The position numbers were made by a program, and so were the translations under genes. A DNA stretch of 64,000 nucleotides, from assembly GCF_000208865.1 (NCBI RefSeq), contig NC_018395.1:1085920-1149919 (forward strand), read 5' to 3'. The stretch is from Neospora caninum Liverpool (lineage: Eukaryota > Apicomplexa > Conoidasida > Eucoccidiorida > Sarcocystidae). This document shows positions 54,607 to 64,000 of this stretch, in pieces. The notes below the pieces were generated by a model. The model had not been told where the DNA came from, did no database searches, and worked only from the letters and a program-made list of their open reading frames with translations. Numbering within the stretch: position 1 is the stretch's first letter; each line of letters starts with the position of its first letter.

Positions 54607-56748
54607 ATGTCCTTGTTTTGAGCGCGTCTGTTGTCGACGGGAGTTCGTAATACTTGTTGAGAAACCTTTTCGAGTGTTCGCGGAACGCGTCGTGCCTGTG
54701 TGCGTCTCCGTGAGCAACACTGAGACTTCTTCCCTGGCAATCCTTCTCCAGCTTGCCTCGTGTTTGTTAACGAACACCGTTCACCCAACACACGCAGCGA
54801 CGTGGCAGCACTGGCCGAGGCAGAGTCGAGCCGGAACAAACTTCTGGCTTCTAAAGCCTCCGGTTGAATATGTTAGCTGCCTGAGCAAAAACAACTGACT
54901 GGTCGCGCTTAGAGTGTTGTCGACGGGTGCATGTCCAAGAGTTTCTGTAGCTCTTTGACCACAGAAGTCGCAAGCGTTGCAGCATTCTGTCTGTTCCGTA
55001 TTATCACATAACGTGCACATTCCCGGAGAAGGAATGCCCGGGCGGAGTAGCTTACGAACCAGAAATATGCGTATACATCAGTCATTTTCACTTGCCTGTA
55101 CGGTATTTGGAACCACAACGAAATCCTCGTCACGTACGGACCAGCCTCACGCATTAACACGTGCGCAGACACGGTCGGACTCCTGGTGACCAGTCAGTAG
55201 GGCCTCTTGAACTCGGTGTTTTTTTGGTGGATCTTCCACTGGTGACGGGGATGCAACAATAAGGGAAGGTGAAGTCCAAATTGCACGGAGTAGAGCCGTG
55301 CGCAGGCACAGCCGATGTGGTGTCGTGGTCGGAGAGGAGAGCAACTAGTCGACGCAGGCGAGATCGCCTGTTGTCAGTGAACAGGAAGACGTCATGCTTT
55401 GTAGGTCTTGCGAACCTCTTCCGCAGCACTGGGTAGTCTACGTCGCTACGGCCCATCCTGATGATTGTGTCACGGCAGAGGTGGCCGCAGACTAGCACGT
55501 GAACTTGTCTGGAGTTTCCATGCTTACTGCCGAAATTGATGCCTTCCTAACTCGTTGGTGCTATCATGTCGAACGGTCCGTGTGAAGGAATCTTGAGGGA
55601 TCCCGCAAAAGCAATTGGCAGAGCTGTGAATCTCTTGCCGTCCTCAGCAGTTAATGCACCCTAATTATGGAAGCGGATGTTAGGAATCAGCTTGTCATGG
55701 CGCTCCGAATGTAAGAGGATAGCGGTTGCGAAGTGACTCTTAGAGTGCTTGTATATATGCACACCGCAGTTACTTCTGTATACACATAATGCATGCGTGC
55801 CGTCGTGGATATCTAGGTGGACAGACTTCAGCGTAACTACGCAGGCTACGTTGAAGTGGAATTAAGCATTTATCAACTGTGTACCTGGGAACCCAGGACA
55901 TCAATTTTTAGGCAGCGACCGTGATGCCGGGGCCAAGGCCCACTATGCTCCCACGATGCGCCGACGACATGTACTCTCTGGCAGTATTATCTGACCTCTT
56001 ATCGCCGGCGTGTGCTTTGCATGACCATAATGTTAACTGCATTAAGTATGGAGATGTCAGCCGTATAACTGAATAACCAGCTTGTGTACAAGCTGTACGA
56101 ATATCACGATATTCACCACTTTGCTAGCTATGATCTGTGATGTTATGAATGCCGCCTGCTTATCTGTCTCGGCCTCTTGGCTAGCAGGGCGAACTACCTC
56201 GAGGTTCACCGTTGATACGCCCAGCTACAAGATGGAAAATCTTTTGCGCAGAGCCCCTTGCTTCAAGGTGGCCCCAAAACAAATTAAGTAAGCACACCTA
56301 ACCTATTAGGCAGTTCCACGAGAGGAACAGGAAGGAAGCACACCTTCGGTTTGTCCGTGGTGACCAGTCAGATTCTCCACCTTCGTGGCGCATATCATCC
56401 CACTGAACAGATTTTCCCTTTCACAAGTTAAGGCTTGCATATGAAGGAGTTTTATTGTTTTTGTTTTAACCACCACCGGGCTCACTTCCCCATAAACTGT
56501 GTGTTGAAATCCACCAATCACGGAACTCGCAGCCCTCCAAGAGAACAAACTGAAACACTGAACAGCGTCTCCACGGGAAGTTTGCGTGATGTACGGATGT
56601 ATGTCTGCGTGCAGATATGCATATCTATACAGGCATGCATTATCACATGTTTATTTATATATATATATATATATATATACATACAAACTTGACACAACTA
56701 CGACCCTTTTGCATGAACACATCCACATACCAACTCCGGACGCAGCGA
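54607..56748. other. convergent intergenic region
   Basis: 2.1 kb between eL38 (+) and the Cys-rich protein (-), which converge. No coding sequence supported. It includes a (TA)n microsatellite at about 56656-56680. Confidence 0.5.
56656..56680. repeat. (TA)n microsatellite
   Basis: About 12 TA units in the intergenic region just 3' of the Cys-rich gene. It is the only clear microsatellite in the right 30 kb. Confidence 0.9.
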
Positions 56749-58504
56749 TTACCCTGCTTCTCCGCTTTCCAGCGCAGAAGGCAGTTCTTCGTCAGCATTC
56801 GTCTCGCCTTGCCCTTTCCCGTCGTCCGTGAGGTCAGGGTCGCCAAGTGTGTGCAGTTTCTCTTTGAGTAGCATCTTTTTTCGTCGAAGAGTTGAATCCT
56901 TTATGACGCTTTCTGCCGGGCTTGGCCGGACACTCATATATAGTTCTTCCTTCTTAGGGGGCGAATAAGCTGAAAATTTCTGACTTTTTGCAGGAACGTC
57001 AACAGGCAAGCACTTGTCCACGTGTTCTTTATGAGTACACTCGTATTCCACTTCTGTATACTCTGTCTGCATGCACTGCTCATTAACTTCTTTCAGCTCT
57101 TCGCGGCATACAGACTTGACTACTTTTTCAGAACAGTCGTAAACTTCTGTTTTCGGTCTTGCCTCGAAACAGACATCAGGGATGCGAACTTGAACGGGGA
57201 CACACTCGTTCTTGAATATGTCAATTTCACACGGCCCCTTCTCCTCCACTGGCACATCGCGGCTGCAGGTGTCCTCAATGTCCTTCTTAACCGTAGAGCA
57301 CTCCTCTTTAATTTCCGTCTTGGTACATGCATACGGTTCTACGACCTTTTTCATTGTTGTACATGTTTGTTGAATCGTCTTCACTTCTATGCTACACTTG
57401 GGAACCTTTTTTGTCATCGCACAAGGCGTCCTGTTCTTCTTGACCACGTCGCGCGTGCATGTCTTTCGCTTAACATGTGGGACGTCTGTGCATATCTCGA
57501 AAGATAAATGGGCTTCCGTTGCTGGCATTGGCAAAACAAGAGTGTCACCCTTGTCAACGTTCTTAAGCCGCAGGCGCCGTCTTCCCTCCTGAAGAACACC
57601 GTATATGCAGTAGCAACAATTCGCCACAAAGGAGAGTGAATGGGTTAGACACGGCTAATGGCCCACGCTGTGACAATGGCCAGGCTGCGACAATCTCGAT
57701 CGGACTCACCTCTCCATCATTCGATCTTTCACTAGCATCCGAAGGCATTTCTTCTGACAAAGAAGTCAATCGCGGAGAAGCGGCCGGCTCGCATTTCTTG
57801 ACGTAAACTGTTTTGCTGCAATCATACTTTTCTTGCACGATGACTTCCTCCTCGCATATCTGGTCCACGCGCACCTCTGTGTCCGAGCACTGCTCTTCCG
57901 ACACGATCTTTTCACATGGGTACTGGAATTCCTTTTGCACCTCACGTTTACAAACAGATGGCACCAACACTGGGCGGGACGAGCACTGTGTCGCGTAGTC
58001 GACCTTGGGACACGGGTACGTCTCTGATTTGATTACAGTCTGGACACACTTATCCCGAACCTTCTCTACGGTTTGCATGCATTCGCTCTTGTATTCGATT
58101 CTTTCGCACCTGAAAGGTTTCTTTTCGTGGACCGTTTTCGTGCACATTTTCTGTATGGTTGTTGGCACTGCCTCACATATCTTGTCGACGACCTGTTTTT
58201 TACAAGGGTAGGGTTTCTGCACAGGTCTGAGCCTTTTACACACACCGTGAGCCTCTACAACTGTAGGCGCACACATGACATTCCCTTGTTCTTTGAGTGC
58301 TCTTGTCATCGGTAGAGTTGCCACTGGCACATGGCCCGATGGGAAGCCGACAGAGGGGAACTGCACATCTAGAGTATTGTTAGCTCTCAGCGCCGGCCTG
58401 GATAGCAGGGTCGCCGCAACACCTTGTTCCGATGAACACAGTGAAGCGACAGGCGAGAGCAGCAGGAAGAGTGAAGTCGCGGTAGCAACGAAACTGGAAA
58501 TCAT
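56749..58504 (-). CDS. secreted Cys-repeat protein, two 16-cysteine modules
   Basis: Two exons, 58504-57710 and 57588-56749, joined in phase 0; 544 aa. ATG 58504 opens a signal peptide (SSFVATATSLFLLLSPVASL). Each exon then encodes 16 cysteines in the same order of spacings: C-x10-C-x11-C, followed by four rounds of x8-C-x10-C-x11-C, closing with x8-C. The spacing holds without exception in both exons. Between cysteines the repeat is charged, Val/Lys/Glu-rich, often with Pro or an aromatic residue before the third Cys (KPYPC, ETYPC, FQYPC, VEPYAC). A short Ser-rich linker separates the modules. The tail is basic then acidic, with no membrane helix or GPI signal. Disulfide-rich extracellular or oocyst/cyst wall material is a reasonable guess by style. 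The spacing is not one I can assign to a named family such as COWP. Confidence 0.8.
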
Positions 58505-61203
58505 CTCGATACTAATATCGTAGCAGCGGGGATCCCCTGGTTGTCTTCAGACTGTTGTATGAATTCTTTGTGTTCCTTCGTTCCGTTATTGTCTTGATTG
58601 AGTTCCCGTCGTTCATTTGCTTGCAAAAGGGAACCGCACACTGACGTATCGAACGAGTCTGTGAATGCTGCCTGAGAAGGGGTTTGTTCAACGAGTCACG
58701 CGAGAAGGAAGAACGACTCAGTGTCCGGGAAGGAACGACCAGGCAACTGGTGGCTTAAAGGAGTGCATACGAGCAGTTAGTCAGGACGTACACAACGAAA
58801 GTTTCTGTCAGCCTATCCAACTTTTAAGAATGCTTCACATACCATGGAAAATACGATAAAAGACAAACTTAGACAGCAGGCGACCCAGCTCGATCGAAAC
58901 GTAACGCAGGTTTGTTTGGGGGCTCGAGCGTTGCCCGACAGCTGCGAGCACGCCCCCTCTTTTCAGCGGGTCTTTCCTTGTTTCGACGCGCCAAGATTGT
59001 TTTCATCAAAACATGCGGAAATCGACGCTGTAGAATACGGGCTCCGCAACCACGATGACATCACTTTTCTTCCGCATAACGCTATAACTCATTGGCCGTT
59101 CTGGACGGTTTCGGCGTGCCTGATCAACCGGAAGTGGTCTGAGACATTCAAGACCTATTTGTGCGCTGCACGGCTTTGGCGACAGCGGCTGATCCGTGAG
59201 AGAGAGACAGCTAGATGATGGACGTCCTCTTCGCGGTAGGTCTGTTTTCACTCATTGCCGCTCTGTGGCTACCGTGATCATCACAACGCCGAGGAGATGA
59301 GCGATCTCTAGATGTATGAAACACTATGGAACCGGGGGCCGCTGTTCGGCGAGCGGCAAAAGGAAAAAGCGACATGCCATGTCGGCACATTCCGCAGGCA
59401 CGGAGACGTAAGAGAGCGCCATGCAGCGTCATAGTGTGTGCAGTGTTCGGAAGCACCACATCAGCAGGCTGTGCAGTTGTTACTGCTCCAGGTGAGAAAA
59501 AATCGCCTCACCACATGTATTGTTTCGATAACGTGCAGAGCAGAAATGCATCGAGAGCAGTGCAGATACTACATGCATCGAACCCAGCGATAGAAGCGGT
59601 GCGGTTCGGTGCAGAACAGGCTCACGGCTAGCGTTCACAAGGAACAGCAGTAGGTTGGCCAGCGGCGACGAATACGGGTTCCGCGACACCCGCGAAGCAG
59701 AGTGGGTGTGGGAGTGTACCGTGATCTTTCAGGCTATGTTTCCACGCAGAGGCGACCCCCCAAAACTGGTTCCATCCTGATCGCACAAGTCTAGGGCCTC
59801 TGAGGATTCTCAGCAGCGGCTGTTATGTTGACGTAACTCCGCCGGAGCTACTGACGACTACGCACCGTCTTGGTGCCGCGTCGGGCACAGGCGAATCGTG
59901 GAAGTGCTTGAATCCATTAGTCATGCGGGGCGCCACAAAGATCGGCGACAATGAGCGGGTAACCGTCAGCGCTTGTGACACGCGTTTCCTCGCCCAGTAG
60001 TCGTACCCAAATCCCCTTCTAGCGATTAGTGGACGAAAAGGGTGAGATGACCGTGCGTCCCTCTTTGAGGTACAGAGAGTTCGTCACATTGCAGTTGGAG
60101 CGAGAGCAAAGGGATGCCTTATGCGGCACCTATTTGCTAGCCCCTCACGCGATGTTAATGTGTTCTTCCGGATGCAAGAGATTTACTTTGCAACAATTTA
60201 ACAGATGCATGAAGCCTCGGTGGATCACTTGACTCTGAACAAGGCCGATGCGACACGCCGGGGTTCCGTATACTGTCGCCTGTCACGTGGGATAAAGCGC
60301 CTCACACTGGGGGGATCTACCTCGTGCGTTATCGTGAGTTGCAGTTAGTGAACGTACAGAGCGATACAGGACGTGATTTTCTACATCACTGTGCGCAATA
60401 GCGTACGTATTGTGGAAAGCGGTCTCTCAGGCGATCATGGCCCCAGCGAACACTCGAGGAGCTTCCTAGATGGGCACAGAGAGAAAAAGATTTCGATGAA
60501 CGACGCGCCAGACAACGCCGTGATCCATATCAAGGTGACGAATAGTTCTTGTATAACGGATAAAACTTGATCATCTGCTGGTAGATCTCATTGACAACGA
60601 AAGACAGCCGGAAGTAAAATCCCTTGTCCCGTGCATGCCTTGGTCCAGAGGAATGCCGCGCCGCCGCCGCGTTCGCGGCGTCTCCTCGATTGGTCGCTTG
60701 GAGACACCTCATTCGCGGTTGTTTGTCGTCTGGCGACTGCAGCGAGGGTTTGTTGTCGGCATTCAATGCATGTTCTGTTGAGACGCTGCGTCACGGTGAA
60801 CTGCTACACAAATGGGAGACCACGAACTTCTGACTGCTTGCGCCAAGGAAAAAAGCCTTATCGTATATCCCAGGGTGTCTCACGTCGCGGCCGCGAGGAC
60901 GGCTGTCCTGCCCACGGTAAAAGAACTCGGGGACTGCTGAGTTTTTTTGCGTAAAAGGGGACCGCATTTCTGCTAGAGATTCTTGATCTCCAAGGTTGCT
61001 CGGTTCGGTAGGAACCGAGGCAGCAGGAGGATCCATTTCAAATTCGCACGCCCAAGAGCTGTCCTGTCTCTTCGTGGCAGTCTCTGCAGTGTCGCCGCCA
61101 AACCCCTGTGCACTCAAGAAGGGTGCTTTCCCTGCTTCTCAACAGTGTATACACAGATTCTGCTGTAAACTCTTTTCTCGATCGCCGCCTTGTGTAGTTC
61201 TCA
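58505..61203. other. divergent intergenic region
   Basis: 2.7 kb between two divergent genes for secreted proteins. A + frame at 58844-59218 begins MENTIKDKLRQQATQLDRN and meets a GT at 58910, but no partner exon was found. Nothing else is supported. Confidence 0.45.
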
Positions 61204-63429
61204 ATGGCGACTGCAGCACGACGTCCTCCGGGTTTGTGTACCCCCTTCCTTTTACCCTGGAATGCGCCGCAAGGCCGCCGCAGTGCTCGTCCGGCGCGCC
61301 GTCTCCTAATTGTTGTCACTTTCCTCGTCTCCACTTTTACGTGGGCTTCTTCGCGCTCTTCCCTCGTCATCCTGTCTTCCGCCGAACCGAACTCCCCATC
61401 GGCGGAGCCTTCCAAGCAAACCCCTTCCAATGTGGGTGCGGAGCAACCGTCAGGCGGAGAGATCTCAGCAGATAAATCTCCGGGCCACTTGCGAACAGAG
61501 AGCAACAAAAGCGACGCTCCGCCCGTCAGATGTGCGCAGAGTTTGCGAGATGCGGTCAATGGAGCCATCAGCGAGATCAGCGGTGAGTTGAAGTTGAAGG
61601 CGTGTACGTCTCCAGGCTGTCTACGAAAGCTGCCTGCTTATGCGTGTGCGAACCTGTAGCGCTTTGGAGGACGCAAGTGTTCCACCGTTACATTCGACGC
61701 TCTTTCTTCAGTGGCACGGAATACACAAATGGGATTCTTACTGGCTTGGCACACGCCGGGGCAGTACCTGGATGAACGCTCTCGATGCGGCCGCGTGGTG
61801 CATATCCGAAGCTGCGGACCCTTCCTCTCTTGAAGAGGAGCGAAAGGGAAGGCGACGGTGACGTATCGGAACTGTCTTGGCGCTAGACACGTTATAGGGA
61901 TGATAGCTCTGGATTCCTCGTCTTGGATTGAACGGATCGTGAGTTGCTTTCAGTTCGCGTTCCTGCCGCTGTGCTTCCCGTTATCGTATTCCCTCTTGGA
62001 GAGAAGAAACTCAGTCTTGAAAGCATGTGGCGGCCCTCCTGGGGCTCTGCTGCCGCGAAGTCTTCCTCGGGGTTGCATGCCTACAATGTACGTGTCCCCG
62101 CAGCTGTCGTTGCTCTTTGCCGAGAACACGTGAATCGCGCGCCTCTCTTCCTGCTTTTGTACGCTACGTTCTGTTTTGTCGACAGTGGGGCGGTCCGCCA
62201 CGTAGAATGTGTGTCATGCGGGGCCGATGCGCAGCAAGTATGCGTGCATCCCGAAGGTTTTCGGCAGAACATCAAAACGTATGCACCCTTGTTCTCTTTT
62301 CAGGAACCCGCGTGCTCGTGGAGCACTTGCTTCGCCTGTGGAACGCGGTGCCGTACGTTCCTATGCTCGTCTGCCCATCCTCAATGTTCCCGTACGCGCC
62401 CACCCTGCCGTGGCCGAGACAGGAGAATCTGCGGGATGGCGACGTCCTCAGAGACGTCTTGAGCACCGGGACGCTGACAGTCGCCGGCGTGGGCTCGGCT
62501 GCAGTTTCTCAGAGCTCCCTAACCGTTGTTGCTGCAAGAAACAGAGGCGAAGAAGGAAACTACAACCGCCCCGAGCCTACAGGTGCGTCTGGGGCATGTC
62601 TCTGGTGGTAGCCCCGCACGCTGACACTTTGAGCGTTGAATGGTGCGTTGCAGTTTGGCGAGCTCTTCCTCATTCTGGTGACGCCGTCGGTACACTGTGG
62701 AAAACGCTTCGACACCCGAAACTGAAATGGCCGTGTAGGTTTCAGTGTATATACACCTTGCGTTTCGGTCGCCGTGCGGGGCGTTATTGACACTCGTTTC
62801 CTGTGGTTGGTTCACCGGATTTCAGGCTTCTTTCCGCAGTACATGAGGTTGATCGCGGCAACTATTGGAGCGCACTACGATTCGCCAATCTCGGTCCACT
62901 GGCTCTTCTATCCTTCTGTGGAGGAAGCTCAAAGGGCGGTTCTGAACGGACAGGCTCACATGACGGACATCTACTTCTTACTAGGCCAGTCGACACCTGG
63001 AGAACCCCAACCGCTGATGGACTTCTACGCGACTTGTCCGGTTGTGGGTTCCCCTGCGCTCCTCATCCTTCGAGACGAGTCCCACGATGACCACCAGTCG
63101 ACCACGGCAACCAAACAACCCGGGAGCGTCAAAGCAAATACCCTCAGCAAAAACGAACTCCTCAACCTGAATCGCCGGATAGAAAACGCCGAAGAAGGTA
63201 GGTGGTCAGCAGACAACTGCTCTTCCTGTGTGCCGCAGTGTATCTCCGAGGACGGAGGTCTCCCTTGTTGATTGTCAATCGCTCCGGTGGTCGTCAAAAC
63301 AGAACCTGGACAGAGGAGGCAGACAAACAAAACTCAGACGCAAGTCTGAAGGCTTTCATCCGGCAGGCGCAGTCACGGCACCTCTTGGTCGTCTCAAGCG
63401 ACAACGACGTCGCCAGCAACGCGCCTTGA
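61204..63429 (+). CDS. secretory solute-binding-like protein (bacterial SBP family 3 style), model incomplete
   Basis: Exon 1, 61204-61582, starts at ATG and encodes a recessed signal anchor (LLIVVTFLVSTFTWAS, residues about 34-50) and a Ser/Pro spacer. Later exons are clear: 62304-62582, 62826-63197, 63314-63429, phases 1 and 1, ending in TGA. They read NLRDGDVLRDVLSTGTLTVA, GVGSAAVSQSSLTVV, then FFPQYMRLIAATIGAHYDS, ISVHWLFYPSVEEAQRAVLN, GQAHMTDIYFLLGQ, ATCPVVGSPALLILRD. This order (tGtLtVG start, target-lobe helix, aromatic strand, G-x-ADm motif) is that of the periplasmic amino-acid-binding fold. Between 61583 and 62303, exon 61928-62090 (RVPAAVLPVIVFPLGEKKLS) joins exon 1 in phase, but a further short exon is needed before 62304. 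An exon-like piece at 63716-63779 suggests the gene may continue past 63429. Confidence 0.5.
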
Positions 63430-64000
63430 CAAAAGTTTGAGTTTCAGCATGGAAAGTGTAATAGTCATGTGCCTCGTCCTCTTGTGCTTCGTCAGCGTGT
63501 CTAGCATTTGCTTATTCTAGAGCCTAACAGTAAAAAACGCAAAGCAGGAGTGGAACTGCGTGGAGCCTCTGTGTGCAGAATCCTCGCGATTTCAAAGCCT
63601 AATGTTTGTCCACCTGGCACCCGTGTCGAATCCCACAAAACGAGTCGGGAGGTGTGCCTTTTTTCTGTGCGACTTTCCTGCAGACTGGGAGAGGACGGTC
63701 GTGTTCGTGTCTCAGGACCTCGCAAATACAGTGCAACACAGTCTCTCCCCGAAGGCCATGTTATATTTTACGAAGAATTGTAAGCGTTAAGACTTATTCC
63801 TATGCCAGCGCATGCGTCGCTCGTTGTCGCGCGGCTAGGCCTTGAATTCAGATGGGAAGCGGCTAGAAGCCTCCGCGTCCCTTCCCTGGATAGCAGTGGA
63901 AAACGCCTGCAGCATGGTAGTCGCTTACTCACCTTCATAGCAGCCAGGTAACAGAAGAAGCGAGTCTGGTCCTTCGCAGGGGAGTCCCTGTGCCCATCAG
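63430..64000. other. 3' flank or further exons at right edge
   Basis: A segment 63716-63779 (DLANTVQHSLSPKAMLYFTK) lies between a ctcag acceptor and a gtaagc donor and may be a further exon of the solute-binding-like gene or of a gene beyond the window. Otherwise nothing is seen. Confidence 0.3.

Noticed and set aside
61712..61858. Candidate exon (two competing frames) in the solute-binding-like gene
   Set aside because: It has a good acceptor, but neither frame leaves in a phase that fits the next exon, so it was left out of the model.

Overview
The window looks like nuclear DNA of a coccidian apicomplexan, most likely Neospora caninum or a close Toxoplasma/Hammondia relative. The reasons are GC-rich coding sequence, several genes with many short exons, long low-complexity insertions in conserved proteins, abundant (TA)n and (GATA)n microsatellites in introns, widely spaced genes on both strands, and one 100-base N block (26650-26749) typical of a scaffold. 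The species is inferred from style and family content, not from a search. All exon models below were built by hand from GT-AG signals, phase continuity and protein similarity.

Left part (1-26.6 kb). A phosphopantetheine adenylyltransferase gene (+, cut by the left edge) converges on a 17-exon gene (-, 3044-14010). That gene encodes a membrane protein whose C-terminus is a START lipid-transfer domain. Next is a six-exon TFIIE-alpha gene (-, 17280-21954) with winged-helix and zinc-ribbon domains and a 22-bp minisatellite in one intron. A three-exon gene for a 203-residue protein of unknown function (+) ends just before the N gap.

Middle part (26.7-43.3 kb). An intronless ARV1 lipid-homeostasis protein (-) carries an insertion of about 500 residues. 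It diverges from an exosome RRP41 gene (+, six exons, one apparently ending at a GC donor). Then come a five-exon unknown gene (+, 214 aa) and a three-exon secreted subtilisin-like protease (-, 534 aa).

Right part (43.3-64 kb). 43.3-46.5 kb holds exon-like segments that I could not assemble fully. A 1330-residue protein kinase in one exon (+) is followed by ribosomal protein eL38 (+). A secreted Cys-rich protein (-) has two modules of 16 cysteines with invariant spacing. Last is a secretory protein resembling bacterial family-3 solute-binding proteins (+, internal exons unresolved).

The genes are not an operon. The set mixes housekeeping functions (CoA synthesis, transcription, RNA decay, translation) with lipid handling (START, ARV1) and lineage-specific secretory proteins. 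Microsatellites are dense in the left 34 kb and rare in the right 30 kb. I saw no rRNA, convincing tRNA, CRISPR array or mobile element.
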